Assembly (NCBI GenBank): GCA_041484195.1
Contig: JBGPHC010000011.1
Location: 1 to 64,000 of the forward strand
Length of the DNA stretch: 64,000 nucleotides
Reading direction: 5' to 3'
Source: PSRI01 sp041484195
Lineage (GTDB): Bacteria > Bacteroidota > Bacteroidia > Chitinophagales > Chitinophagaceae
Shown here: positions 36,417-46,400 of the stretch, piece after piece
Layout of the letters: each line of letters opens with the position of its first letter
Position numbering within the stretch: the stretch's first letter is position 1
Made by a program: the position numbers and the translations under genes
Notes under the pieces: generated by a model
Told to the model about the DNA's origin: nothing
What the model saw: the letters and a program-made list of their open reading frames with translations, nothing else
Databases searched by the model: none

Positions 36417-37586
36417 TCAGCCAAACATTTCCTTCACCTTGTCAAAAAAACTCTTTTCTCCTTTGGCCGGCTGTGGCTTGAAATTTGGGGAATCCTGAAG
36501 TTTTTCCATCATTACTTTTTCTTCGGCGCTGAGATGCTGGGGTGTCCATACATTCACATGGATCAATTGGTCACCGCGTTCGTATGAATTTATGGAAGGG
36601 AATCCCTTTCCTTTCAGGCGAAATATTTTCCCGCTCTGGGTACCAGGCGGAATTCTGATCTTGGCCTTTCCATCAATAGTAGGCACTTCCAAATGTGTTC
36701 CGAATACTGCGTCGGTAAAAGAAATATGAAGATCGAAAGCAACATTCAGTCCATCCCGCTGTAGCTGCGGATGAGTTTCTTCTTCTATCAATATGATCAG
36801 GTCACCTGAAGGGCCGCCTCTTTCACCGGCATTGCCTTTTCCACTCATGCTCAACTGCATGCCTTCCTGCACGCCGGCGGGTATTTCAATCGAGACCGTT
36901 TCTTCACCATATATCCTGCCTTCGCCCTTACAATTGCTGCATTTATTGGTGATGGTAGTTCCTTCGCCATTGCAGATAGGGCAGGTAGTTACTGTTTGCA
37001 TCTGTCCCAGGAAAGTATTAGTGACCTTTCTCACCTGGCCGCTGCCACCGCAGGTACCGCAGGTTTGCACTGATCCTTTATCTTTCGCCCCGCTTCCTCC
37101 GCAAACCGGGCAGGAAATATATTTTTTTACTTTGATAGTCTTGGTGGCGCCATTTGCAATTTCTTCATAATTGAGCTTGATCTTTACCCTCAAATTACTG
37201 CCTCTTACGCCTTGGCCGCGGCCGGGAGCCTTGCCTCTGCCGCCTCCACCGCCAAAGAAACTTCCAAAAATATCATCTCCGAAAATATCTCCAAACTGGC
37301 TGAAAATGTCTTCCATATTCATGCCACCTGCACCGCTATAGCCTCCTGATCCGCGGCCATTTCCAACGCCTGCATGTCCAAAACGGTCATACTGGCCCCT
37401 TTTTTCAGGATCACTCAATATTTCATAGGATTCAGCCGCCTCCTTGAATTTTTCCTCTGCCGATTTATCGCCTGGATTTCGATCCGGGTGATATTGCATA
37501 GCTACCTTGCGATATGCCTTCTTGATCTCTTCTGCTGAAGCATTCTTCGAGACTCCCAAAATTTCGTAATAATCTCTCTTTGCCAT
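36417..37586 (-). CDS. dnaJ: Chaperone DnaJ
   Basis: 389 residues, full type I DnaJ: J domain (YYEILGVSKNASAEEIKKAY; HPD in QYHPDRNPGD), a Gly/Phe-rich linker (GSFFGGGGGRGKAPGRG), four zinc-binding repeats (CPVCGGSG, CGTCGGSG, CPICNGEG, CSNCKGEG) and the C-terminal substrate-binding domains. It stimulates the DnaK ATPase and delivers clients. It lies 162 bp downstream of grpE, in the same direction. dnaK is not in the window. Confidence 0.97.
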   Translation of the reverse strand: MAKRDYYEILGVSKNASAEEIKKAYRKVAMQYHPDRNPGDKSAEEKFKEAAESYEILSDPEKRGQYDRFGHAGVGNGRGSGGYSGAGGMNMEDIFSQFGDIFGDDIFGSFFGGGGGRGKAPGRGQGVRGSNLRVKIKLNYEEIANGATKTIKVKKYISCPVCGGSGAKDKGSVQTCGTCGGSGQVRKVTNTFLGQMQTVTTCPICNGEGTTITNKCSNCKGEGRIYGEETVSIEIPAGVQEGMQLSMSGKGNAGERGGPSGDLIILIEEETHPQLQRDGLNVAFDLHISFTDAVFGTHLEVPTIDGKAKIRIPPGTQSGKIFRLKGKGFPSINSYERGDQLIHVNVWTPQHLSAEEKVMMEKLQDSPNFKPQPAKGEKSFFDKVKEMFG

Positions 37587-37748
37587 TTGATAGTCACCGT
37601 ATGGATTTAATCCGCCGGTCTGTTTATTTAAGAATTCATCTTTGAAAATATGGAAGCATCCGGCCTTTGTTACAAATGGTTTGCACCATTCAATAATTCC
37701 ACTCCGGCCGCATGGTTTGCCATGGCAATGGCGGCTCCATATTCCTGG

Positions 37749-38336
37749 CTAAATCGCTACCACCACTTTCGCATAGCGAATGATCTTATCATTCAAAAAA
37801 TATCCTTTCTCCAATTCTTCAAATACTTTGCCTTTCCATTGATCATTGGGAGCAGGTATCTGAGATACGGCTTCATGCTGGTCCGGATCAAAATCCTTCC
37901 CCACTGATTCCATGGGTCGAAGGCCTTTGGCCGTGAGTGTATTTCTCAATTTTGTAAATACCAATAGCACTCCTTTTATGAATTCGTCTGTACCCATTCC
38001 CTTCTCAATCTGTTTTTCCGCACGATCGCAATCATCCAAAATTTCGAGCAATGAATATATGACATCCTTACCTGCGGTTTGAGCCAACTCTACTCTCTCC
38101 CTCGCGGTTCTGCGCCGGAAATTGTCAAATTCCGCGTAGAGTCGGAGGTATTTTTCTTTTTGTTCTTCCAGTTCCGTTTTCAGTTTCTCCAATTGGGCTT
38201 CTTCTGCCACTTGCTCATTCAAATGTGTCGTACCTGCCAGATTCTCATCTGTATTTACATCAACATTCAAATTGCCGAACCCATTTCGGTCGTTATTCTC
38301 TTGATTATCAGAGTTTTTCTTTGCCATATCATCCAT
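37749..38336 (-). CDS. grpE: Nucleotide exchange factor GrpE
   Basis: 195 residues. An acidic, disordered N terminus (to about 45) leads to a long coiled coil (QLEKLKTELEEQKEKYLRLY) and the beta-sheet head, with YAEFDNFRRRTARER, LLEILDDCDRAE and the conserved end of the family (GYFLNDKIIRYAKVVV). It releases ADP from DnaK. The start may be at 38336 or at the Met three codons on (38327). It is followed by dnaJ. Confidence 0.95.
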   Translation of the reverse strand: MDDMAKKNSDNQENNDRNGFGNLNVDVNTDENLAGTTHLNEQVAEEAQLEKLKTELEEQKEKYLRLYAEFDNFRRRTARERVELAQTAGKDVIYSLLEILDDCDRAEKQIEKGMGTDEFIKGVLLVFTKLRNTLTAKGLRPMESVGKDFDPDQHEAVSQIPAPNDQWKGKVFEELEKGYFLNDKIIRYAKVVVAI

Positions 38337-38424
38337 AGTTCAGACTCAGTTAATAATACCATGCAATTGGCAACAATTTTGCCAACAAATCGTGTCAAGC
38401 CAAATTGACGTGGTTTTGCAAATA

Positions 38425-39060
38425 TCATCGAGAGACCAGCCTTCGGTAAAGCCAGATTGCGCCAAATACGATAAACATCAGGAGGCCGATCCAGGCGCCG
38501 AAAATCAGCGCGATTGCCAGGCCGGCAATGGCGAGTATTGCAAAGAATAAGTCTATCCCTTCTCCCAGGAATCCGCTGTGTTTTTGCATTTTTTTGTCAA
38601 GCTTATTACTGAGCTTTTCTATCCGATGCAATTTCTTGTCAGACAATTCGCTGATCATTCCCTTTTCCTGCAGTTGTGTAGTGACATTTCTGACAATATC
38701 CTTTGTCGCAGGCCCCATTTGCCCACTTGCTTTTTGCTTATGATATTCTTCCTTCACCATTGAGGTGATGGTGTTGATTTTTTCTTTGTCATTTTCAGAG
38801 AGAGCAACATGTTGGTTTTCCAAATACTGCTGTACATCTTCTGCTTTCAATTTTTCAATAGCATCAGCCTTCCTGGAATTTTGCGCCGATTGAACCGGAT
38901 CCGGAACAGGGGCCCGATAATTGCCCGAACCGATATCAATCCCCGGGTCATTGGAACGATAGGCAAATCCGTTGGAATAGCGCGAAGCACTACATGAAAA
39001 GAGTAAGGTGCACGCGGCGAGAGCCGCAACGGCATTGGCGGACAATTTTGAAATTCTCAT
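38425..39060 (-). CDS. Unknown lipoprotein with C-terminal membrane hairpin
   Basis: 211 residues from the Met at 39060. The signal peptide ends in lipobox LLFSC. A charged helical middle follows (ADAIEKLKAEDVQQYLENQH; KLHRIEKLSNKLDKKMQKH). The end has two hydrophobic helices (DLFFAILAIAGLAIALIF and WIGLLMFIVFGAIWLY) and a basic tail. Lipid anchor plus membrane hairpin would hold it at a membrane by both ends. I do not recognise a characterised family. It is divergent from the methyltransferase gene, with 107 bp between starts. Confidence 0.78.
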   Translation of the reverse strand: MRISKLSANAVAALAACTLLFSCSASRYSNGFAYRSNDPGIDIGSGNYRAPVPDPVQSAQNSRKADAIEKLKAEDVQQYLENQHVALSENDKEKINTITSMVKEEYHKQKASGQMGPATKDIVRNVTTQLQEKGMISELSDKKLHRIEKLSNKLDKKMQKHSGFLGEGIDLFFAILAIAGLAIALIFGAWIGLLMFIVFGAIWLYRRLVSR

Positions 39061-39154
39061 GGTCTTCAAGTTTGAATAAAAATAAACATTGTAAGAATAA
39101 TAGCCGCTGCAATCCCGGATTTCTTTCTCCACAAACCTTCCATTTCAATCCCAT

Positions 39155-39162
39155 TACCTTTG
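39155..39162 (+). promoter_or_regulatory. Putative -7 box (TACCTTTG) before the methyltransferase gene
   Basis: Exact TAnnTTTG match ending five bases before the ATG at 39168. It supports the short start over the longer open frame from 38994, which also runs through the divergent lipoprotein gene. Confidence 0.5.
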
Positions 39163-39167
39163 TTGGC

Positions 39168-40340
39168 ATGATAAAAGTGATACTCCGGAAAAAGATAGGC
39201 CTGCGGGTGTTGGACGGGCATCCCTGGATCTTCGCGAATGAAGTGCAAACAGTGGAAGGCCAGGTAGAGGGGGGAGAAATTGTGGATGTTTTCACAGCCG
39301 GCCATAATTTCATCGGCAGGGGATATATCAATCCCAAATCACAGATCATGGTCCGCTTGCTAAGCCGCAACAAAGAGGAATTGATCAATGAAGATTTCTT
39401 TTATCAACGGATAGCCAGAGCCTGGGAATACCGGAATAAACTGGGATATACTGAAAATTGCAGGCTGATCTTCGGCGAAGCAGACGGACTGCCACAACTG
39501 ATCATTGACAAATTCAATGACTATTTCGTGGTGCAAACCCTGGCGCTGGGCATGGATCTCTGGAAATCGGCCATTGTAAATGCACTGAGCAAAATATTTT
39601 CCCCTAAAGGAATCTACGAACGGAATGACGTGCCCGTTAGGGAACTCGAAGGACTGGCTCAACAAACAGGATTTCTGTCAGACCCCTTCGATACCCAAAT
39701 CATGATTCATGAAAACGGGCTGAAATTCCATGTAGACATTTCAAAGGGTCAGAAAACGGGGTATTTTCTGGACCAGCAGGATAACAGAAGGGCCATTCAG
39801 CATATAGTGAAAGGAGCAGAAGTTCTGGGGGCATTCTGCTATAGCGGTACATTCGAAATCCACGCGGCTCATTATGGCGCCAAAGAGGTGCTGGGTTTGG
39901 ACATATCGGAAAATGCTTGTGAGCAAGCCCGGAAGAACGCCGCCCTGAATGGGTATGAGAAAATTTGCCATTTTGAAACCATGAATGCTTTCGACGCCCT
40001 GAAACAGTGGTCCAATGAAAAGCATCTATACGATATAGTTATGCTCGATCCTCCTTCATTCACCAAATCAAGGGATCATATTCAAAAGGCAATCGCGGGA
40101 TACAAGGAAATAAATTTAAGGGGGATGAAGCTGCTCAGGCCAGGTGGATTTTTGGTCACTTCAAGCTGCACTAATTTGATACCACCGGATTTATTCCTGG
40201 AAATTATTGATATGGCCGCGAAGGATGCGCATAAAAAACTCAGACAGGTAGTGTTCCAGTCGCAATCAGCCGACCATCCGATTCTGAGGGGGATCGATTC
40301 CACACAATACCTCAAATTCCTCATTGTGGAAGTAAGCTGA
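39168..40340 (+). CDS. PUA-domain class I SAM-dependent rRNA methyltransferase (RlmI-like)
   Basis: 390 residues from the ATG at 39168. N-terminal PUA domain (LRVLDGHPWIFANEVQTVEG), the EEHEAD-like linker with EADGLPQLIIDKFNDY, and the Rossmann domain: GAFCYSGTFEIHAAHYGA (SAM site), LGLDISENACEQARKNAALN, IVMLDPPSFTKSRDHI and TSSCTNLIPP. This layout is that of RlmI, which makes m5C1962 in 23S rRNA. Bacteroidota proteins of this group are often named only class I SAM-dependent rRNA methyltransferase, so the target is not certain. Confidence 0.92.
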   Translation: MIKVILRKKIGLRVLDGHPWIFANEVQTVEGQVEGGEIVDVFTAGHNFIGRGYINPKSQIMVRLLSRNKEELINEDFFYQRIARAWEYRNKLGYTENCRLIFGEADGLPQLIIDKFNDYFVVQTLALGMDLWKSAIVNALSKIFSPKGIYERNDVPVRELEGLAQQTGFLSDPFDTQIMIHENGLKFHVDISKGQKTGYFLDQQDNRRAIQHIVKGAEVLGAFCYSGTFEIHAAHYGAKEVLGLDISENACEQARKNAALNGYEKICHFETMNAFDALKQWSNEKHLYDIVMLDPPSFTKSRDHIQKAIAGYKEINLRGMKLLRPGGFLVTSSCTNLIPPDLFLEIIDMAAKDAHKKLRQVVFQSQSADHPILRGIDSTQYLKFLIVEVS

Positions 40341-40390
40341 TAAAACTGATGTAATTGGAAAAAATTGCAGATGCAAATGGAAAAGCCTGG

Positions 40391-40735
40391 CTATTTCGAG
40401 ACCTGGAATTTGCCTGACTCCAGGACCCTGCCAATATTATCGCGAAGCTGAAAAATATAAACGCCCCTTGTAAACTCAGTGAGGTTTACCTGGTTATTGG
40501 TGGCAACATTCTTGAGTTCATAGACTTTTTTTCCTAGAAGATTGTATATCTGGAATGAATAAGTCTTGTCATATCCTTTCTGAAATTCAAAATTTATGAT
40601 AGTAGTTGCGGGATTGGGATAAAACCGGATCAACTTTACGAGCGGCTCTCTTGCGGAAATGGGTACTCCCACCTGACTGAAACCTGCCAGATGCAACCCG
40701 AGAGCCATAATAATTGTGAGTGTAAAGCCTTTCAC
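40391..40735 (-). CDS. Minimal exported protein made almost only of a T9SS type A sorting domain
   Basis: 114 residues with a GTG start. A signal peptide (MALGLHLAGFSQ) is followed after about 15 residues by a complete type A C-terminal sorting domain: LIRFYPNPATTIINFEFQKG, YSFQIYNLLGKKVYEL, LTEFTRGVYIFQLRD, and the basic end SGKFQVSK. T9SS sorting domains normally sit behind a large secreted cargo, and here no cargo domain exists. It could be a remnant of a larger protein or a real small surface protein. It is a single gene; TAACTTTA lies four bases before the start. Confidence 0.85.
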   Translation of the reverse strand: MKGFTLTIIMALGLHLAGFSQVGVPISAREPLVKLIRFYPNPATTIINFEFQKGYDKTYSFQIYNLLGKKVYELKNVATNNQVNLTEFTRGVYIFQLRDNIGRVLESGKFQVSK

Positions 40736-40869
40736 TATATAAAGTTAGGATATTGAATACACAAAATATAACGCATTATCGGGCCCCACAAGTATTTTAA
40801 GAATATTTTAGAAATGATAAAGACTTCTTCAAATTGCACATTATAAATTGATTATCAATATATTACACT

Positions 40870-41349
40870 TTATGGCAAAGATTCAAGGGTGGCATTGATC
40901 TTTCCAAAATCGGGGAGTTCTCCGGCATTCTCCAAAACTTCAGCATAGCGCAGAATTCCTTCCTTGTCAATCACAAATGCGGAACGCTTCGATACCCCAT
41001 GCATATTCAAAATCCAATTGTCGTATAAAGCGCCATAGGCCCGGCTTGTCTCCTTGTTGAAGTCTGACAATAAAGGAAAATTTAGAGCCTGCTCTTCCCT
41101 GAACCTGGCGAGGGTGAATACTGAATCCACCGAAATTCCCAAGACCTGTGCATGCGCCTTATCATACCGGGAAATATCATCCCGCATGCCACACAATTCT
41201 TTCGTGCAAACACTTGTGAAAGCCTGTGGAAAAAACAGTAATAAAACATTTCTGTCTTTATAATCCTGTAGAGAAACTTCTTTTTTGTCTGTGTTAAACA
41301 ACCTAAACTGCGGAGCTTTTACTCCAGGTTCTATCTTCATGTCTTGCAT
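40870..41349 (-). CDS. Peroxiredoxin (AhpC/TSA, AhpE-like)
   Basis: 159 residues. The thioredoxin fold has the peroxidatic motif PxxxTxxC in FFPQAFTSVCTKELCGMRDD; a second Cys five residues on may be resolving. Other marks are DYKDRNVLLLFF, VLGISVDSVFTLARF and RSAFVIDKEGILRY. It reduces peroxides in the cytoplasm, probably with thioredoxin. A TATTTTTG box ends seven bases before the ATG at 41349; a second ATG at 41340 is possible. Confidence 0.92.
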   Translation of the reverse strand: MQDMKIEPGVKAPQFRLFNTDKKEVSLQDYKDRNVLLLFFPQAFTSVCTKELCGMRDDISRYDKAHAQVLGISVDSVFTLARFREEQALNFPLLSDFNKETSRAYGALYDNWILNMHGVSKRSAFVIDKEGILRYAEVLENAGELPDFGKINATLESLP

Positions 41350-41356
41350 TTATGGC

Positions 41357-41364
41357 CAAAAATA
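41357..41364 (-). promoter_or_regulatory. Putative -7 box (TATTTTTG) before the peroxiredoxin gene
   Basis: Exact TAnnTTTG match on the minus strand, seven bases from the start codon. Confidence 0.45.
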
Positions 41365-41467
41365 ATCAGCTTTGCGGTCAATATTATTGCAGGGTGATGA
41401 ATTGACGCCTGCCGGAAAACAATAGTCGGCATTATTGCCATCTTATCCAAAATTAAATTGCTTTGAT

Positions 41468-42094
41468 ATGAACAGGTACATCACTGAAACAATTGGAAGT
41501 TTTTTCCTGGTTCTAACGGTTTGCCTCACAACTGCGCCTAATGGAGCAGGTAACCTGGCGCCTCTGGCGATCGGATCCGTATTGATGGTAATGGTTTACG
41601 CGGGAGGGCATATTTCCGGCGGGCACTATAATCCTGCCGTTAGTCTGGGAGTCTGGGTCAGGGGAAAACTTAGTCTGAATGATACACTTATTTATTGGGT
41701 AAGCCAATTGATTGGCGCCGCACTGGCAGCCTATCTTGCAAAATATTTTCTGGGTGCCTTCGGTTCGGGCAATGACCATATAGAAACCGGCAAGAGTATC
41801 CTGGCCGAATTGGTGGGCACTTTCGCCCTGGTGACCGTAGTATTGAATACTGCTACCAGTTCTAAGAATGCAGGCAATAGTTACTATGGCCTCGCAATTG
41901 GCTTCACAGTCCTGGCAATGGCCTATGCACTGGGCGGCATTTCCGGTGGCGCATTTAATCCGGCGGTGGCTTTCGGCATGACCATACTCGGAGCTTTCAG
42001 CACTTCAAATATCTGGATCTACCTGGTCGGCAACCTGGGCGCAGGCCTGCTGGCGGGTCTTGTGTATAAAGTGATGAATCCTGGAGAAAAGTGA
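41468..42094 (+). CDS. aqpZ: Aquaporin (MIP family)
   Basis: 208 residues from the ATG at 41468 (MNRYITETIGSFFLV); the longer frame to 41435 adds a non-hydrophobic start. Six membrane segments and two NPA half-helices (GGHYNPAVSLG, GGAFNPAVAFG). The first half carries the family motif SGGHxNPAV. It conducts water and possibly small neutral solutes. AqpZ is the closest named type; a glycerol facilitator would usually be longer with a DPA/GLA variant. Confidence 0.92.
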   Translation: MNRYITETIGSFFLVLTVCLTTAPNGAGNLAPLAIGSVLMVMVYAGGHISGGHYNPAVSLGVWVRGKLSLNDTLIYWVSQLIGAALAAYLAKYFLGAFGSGNDHIETGKSILAELVGTFALVTVVLNTATSSKNAGNSYYGLAIGFTVLAMAYALGGISGGAFNPAVAFGMTILGAFSTSNIWIYLVGNLGAGLLAGLVYKVMNPGEK

Positions 42095-42109
42095 ATATTG
42101 AGATTCCAG

Positions 42110-42133
42110 AGGCGGATTAGAAAGTCTCCGCCT
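42110..42133. terminator. Hairpin between convergent aquaporin and porP genes
   Basis: AGGCGGA / TCCGCCT (7 bp, 10-base loop), 15 bp after the aquaporin stop. There is no strong T tract. It may serve both convergent genes. Confidence 0.45.
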
Positions 42134-42212
42134 GATAACGTTTCAGGTTAAACGAATAAAAATCGTTGGAAACCTGGAGGCCCGAATGCATTCTTTTTTC
42201 TTGGACCCCTCA

Positions 42213-43352
42213 CTAAAATCTGGGGCATCTCACCTTGTCCCTCGTGCTGTTATCCCGGTCAAAAAATGCCATATAAGTCAGTGAGAATTCAAAACCGCCC
42301 TGACCCAGGCTGGCCGTCCTCAAGGCAGAAATATTCATGTCGTAACTAAATGCAATTGAAAATGGATTATAGTCCAGCTTAACTACCGGAATGAATGCAT
42401 CTTTCCAGCGTAGGTAACCTCCAATACTAACAGTGTATTTGGGATCAGCGTCGTCCCCCACTTTCCTGGAAAATGTTGCCCCTGCAATGGCTTCCCTGAA
42501 GGGGCCCTGCTGACTGAAATCTGCCTGGATTGTCATGAATGAATAGTCTCCCATAGTAGTTCTCAGTCCGGCCGAAACCACCCATTTCGGTAAATGCTGC
42601 AGCGTGTTGTAAAAAGAATTGACTGGTTTATTGAAATGATGATATGCAACGCCAATAAAAAAATTATTCTGCTGGCTCTTATCATTCTGCCCTATTGCCG
42701 AATTGAGGCTCATGCCAACGCTGGCATCGAAATAGGAATATCCTGAAACAAAATATTCGCCATCCGGAAGCGACCCGTTATAACTGAAACCGTCATACTG
42801 GTTATTGGTGGTAACTTTTGACCGGTCCAGCCTCCTGTCCACAATGCCACCCATGAATCCCAACGACAGGTAGGTATTGTGTTCGGCACTCAATGATTTA
42901 TGGAAGTTCAGTGCGGGGAGCAGATGATTGGTGTTGAGAGCCACCGTGCCTGCCTTGTCCCAAAGTATCTGCATGCCTGCCGTCATAAAATCGTCACCGC
43001 GCCCCACATGAAATTTATATTCGGCGTTGAGCGAGCCTGTTTGATAAGGAGTGGTGACGCTGGCCCATTGATTGCGATAGACCATTTGGGCACGAAAATC
43101 TCCGGAAAATATTCCGGCCAGGGAAGGATTCCGAACAAGCGGCGCTTCGAAAAATTGGGAAAAATGAAGGTCCTGGCCAACAGCGGATGCTGTTGAAAAA
43201 AACAGGAGGGTAATAAAGAATATGGGTTTAGAAACAGCTATCCTTGCGAACCGCCACGGCTTGCCGGTATCGCTTCTGGAAAACATTTTCCACAGGCCGG
43301 AAACTTGCAGGCCCGTCCCACCCATCTCTTGTATATAAAACTTGTTTTGCAT
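42213..43352 (-). CDS. PorP/SprF-family type IX secretion membrane protein
   Basis: 379 residues; the Met at 43286 is an alternative start that gives a better signal peptide (PIFFITLLFFSTASAVGQ). After cleavage the mature start DLHFSQFFEAPLVRNPSLAG is the conserved opening of PorP/SprF, followed by an outer-membrane barrel with MVYRNQWASV and repeated amphipathic strands. Family members dock cargo with type B sorting domains at the T9SS. It is 74 bp behind the giant PKD gene that carries such a domain, which suggests a dedicated cargo-carrier pair. Confidence 0.92.
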   Translation of the reverse strand: MQNKFYIQEMGGTGLQVSGLWKMFSRSDTGKPWRFARIAVSKPIFFITLLFFSTASAVGQDLHFSQFFEAPLVRNPSLAGIFSGDFRAQMVYRNQWASVTTPYQTGSLNAEYKFHVGRGDDFMTAGMQILWDKAGTVALNTNHLLPALNFHKSLSAEHNTYLSLGFMGGIVDRRLDRSKVTTNNQYDGFSYNGSLPDGEYFVSGYSYFDASVGMSLNSAIGQNDKSQQNNFFIGVAYHHFNKPVNSFYNTLQHLPKWVVSAGLRTTMGDYSFMTIQADFSQQGPFREAIAGATFSRKVGDDADPKYTVSIGGYLRWKDAFIPVVKLDYNPFSIAFSYDMNISALRTASLGQGGFEFSLTYMAFFDRDNSTRDKVRCPRF

Positions 43353-43426
43353 GAATTAGGTTCATTTGCAAATCCTTCAATCACGAAAAATTCCTATCCC
43401 CTCAATTCAAATAAATTTCATTTGCC

Positions 43427-46400
43427 CTATCGTATCAATGCCACATTGCCCTTGAATGGCACTATCTGGGCGTTTTCACAAACAAAATCTATCATATATA
43501 CGTACACATCCTGCGGCGCGGGTCTGCCCAAAACCCGGCCATCCCATCCCGCACTGGGATCATTGGCATCGAAATTCTTTTTCTCGAATATCAACTGTCC
43601 CCAGCGGTTAAAGATGCGCATGGCCTGCACCCTGGTAACGCCATTCCCCCTTGGATAAAATATGTCATTCATTCCATCACCGTTTGGAGAGAATGTATTC
43701 GGCACAAAATAATTCTTATCGGTACACAATACTGTTACCGTTAGATTTCCTGAAGCCGTACAGGTATTGCTGTCCACCACATCTATATGGTATTGGGTTG
43801 TGAACTGCGGACTGGCCACCGGCGTGGGGCAACTATCGCAACTCAGTCCTTTGGAGGGTTTCCAGGAATAATCCGCGATGGCATTGGTATAGGTCACGGG
43901 CAACTGAATGCTACCGCCCACAGTAATAGTAACATCTTTTGTGGTTACAGTTGGATTTGGGGCGACAAGCAGTGGCATGCTTGTACTGTTGGTACACCCC
44001 AGGCTGTTGGTCGCTTGCAGTTTGACAGTGTAAGTTCCTGCTTGGCTGTAGGTGAGTATATTGGCAGAATCTGTGGAATTCCTGCCGTCCCCAAAATCCC
44101 ATTTCCAGGTTATGGATGTGTCGGGCTGCGCCAATCCAGCATTGAAAGGAGTGGAAACATTCAGGCAAATAGTATCATTGCCGTTGATGATAGGATTGGG
44201 AGTCCTCAATACCCTGACCGTGTCGGGGAATGAGCTGGTGCAACCCGCCTGCGTAGTAACGGTGAGGGTCACCGGATAAAGACCCGGCTGTGTGTACAGA
44301 TGGATGGGATCCTTATCGGTGCTGCTGGTATTGTCACCCAGGTCCCAAACATGCGAAACTACGGGGTCATTGGCAATAGTATAGTTGGTGATATATACCA
44401 GGCCCGAATCACAGAATTTTCTCCGGTCGATATTGTATAATGGCACGGCTCCCAACACCTGGATGCGGCTACCGTTTCTAACAGAGGCCTGGCAATCGTA
44501 TTGGTCCTTCAGCAATATCAACGGAAAATAATACCCGGGAACACTGTAAAGATGCTGCAGGGTGATTTGCTGTGTAGAATCAATTGCCCCATCTCCGAAA
44601 TACAATGAAAAAACCGTTTGTGGAGGTGTGGTAATATTGAAATCCACGTTGAGTTTGTTACAGGCCGAGAGCGGCCCGTAATTGATCTGGGTAGATGTAT
44701 TTGGATTGATGAGGCTTACCTGCCTGGTAGCCGAATCCACACAACCTCCATTGCCGGTCAGGTAGAGAGTAGCCGTGAAATTTCCATAGCTGTTGTAGAA
44801 ATGCGAAGGGTTCAGAGCCGTAGTACTGCCACCATCGCCAAAATCCCAGTTGTATGAAGCATAATCCTGACCGTTAAAAAAGAATTTCGTCTCTAATAGA
44901 TTGCAGATGGATAAGGTATCCTGGAATGTAAAGGCCGCCTTGGGTTTCCGGATCTGGACATAATTCACCCGGGTCACGGAATCGGAGCATCCAACGTCGT
45001 CGGTTACCTGTAGTTTGACAGTGTAGTTATTGTCGGTTCCGGTATATTGATTGACGGGATTTTGTATGGTGGCCGTATTTCCGTTCCCAAAATCCCAGAA
45101 ATAGCTGAGATTACTCCCTGAAGAAGTATCATTGAACTGGAGGTCAACACCCGGGCAGTAAATTTGGTTCTCCACCGTGAATCCCGCCTTTGGGCTGGTA
45201 ATCCTTATGGACGCAGGGATCGATGCGGTATCATAGCATCCTGCATTATCCGTTACCGTAAGGCCTACAGTATATACGCCGGCCTTTGTATATTGATGTG
45301 AATAGGGAGGCCCCGTAAAATCCTGAACGCTTCCATCTCCGAAATTCCAGGTCCATTTTTCGAGGCCCACAGGTGAAGTGGAACCATCATTGAGGTTAAT
45401 AGTGGTGTTTACACAGCCGCCGGGAGAAGAAACGGTAAAGCTGGCCTTTGGCCCCGATATCATTATGGCAGCGGGCTTAGTAATGCTGTTGCTGCAACCA
45501 TACTTGTCCGTTATTTTGAGCGTTATGTCATAACTGCCCGGAGTTATAAGACTGGTATCAAGAATCTGTCCTCCATTGAAGGGACTGCCTCCACCAATGG
45601 TCCACTCAAAACCCTTTATCACGCTTGTGTCCGCTACTGCGCTTAGCGTAAAATGTTCAAATTTGCAGAGAACGGGCTTAGACACAGTGAAGTTGGCCAT
45701 GGGTAGAACAACCGAGATTGTATCTGTGATTGAATTCGTGCATCCGCCATTCGTCACGGTCAGCTTCACGGGGTATTTTCCGGGACCAGGGAAAGTGAAA
45801 CTTGTATTACTAGCAGTACTGGATCCTAATAACGGATTTCCGAATTCCCACAAATAGGTTGCGAGACCCGGCGCCAGGATCGAATTGTTCATGAAATTGA
45901 CGGTGAATGGGCTTGCGCAATTCCCGACGCCTATAGAGAACCTGGCCACGGGAGGAAGAACGGTTATGTAATTGGTCTTAACGACAGTGGTTCCGCATCC
46001 GTTATTCATTGCCGTTAGCTTGATGGTGAATGTGCCTGTATCTGCAAAACTGTGAATGGGATTCTGTTGGGTGGATACCCCCCCGTCTCCAAAATCCCAT
46101 AGCCATCCGTTGGCAGTTCCATCGGAAGTACTGGTGAACTGTGTCATGGCCGCGGTGCATGGATTCGTGCTGGCCGCCGAAAAATCTATCATAGTGGGTG
46201 CGATGCCTGACCTGACACCACCCGGATAATTCACGCTGAGGGTGCAGCCACCGCTGGTTGTGACCGTCAGGCCCAGATTGTATATGCCGCTGCCGGAATA
46301 CACATGAGTCGGACTTGCCAGGGTGCTTGTGCCTCCATCGCCAAAATCCCATGCATAACTGACAACTGGGTCGGGTGAATTAGTACTCATGATGGGCGTA

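Noticed and set aside
38994..39167. Upstream extension of the RlmI-like gene
   Set aside because: It overlaps the divergent lipoprotein gene, encodes atypical sequence, and lies upstream of a likely promoter box.
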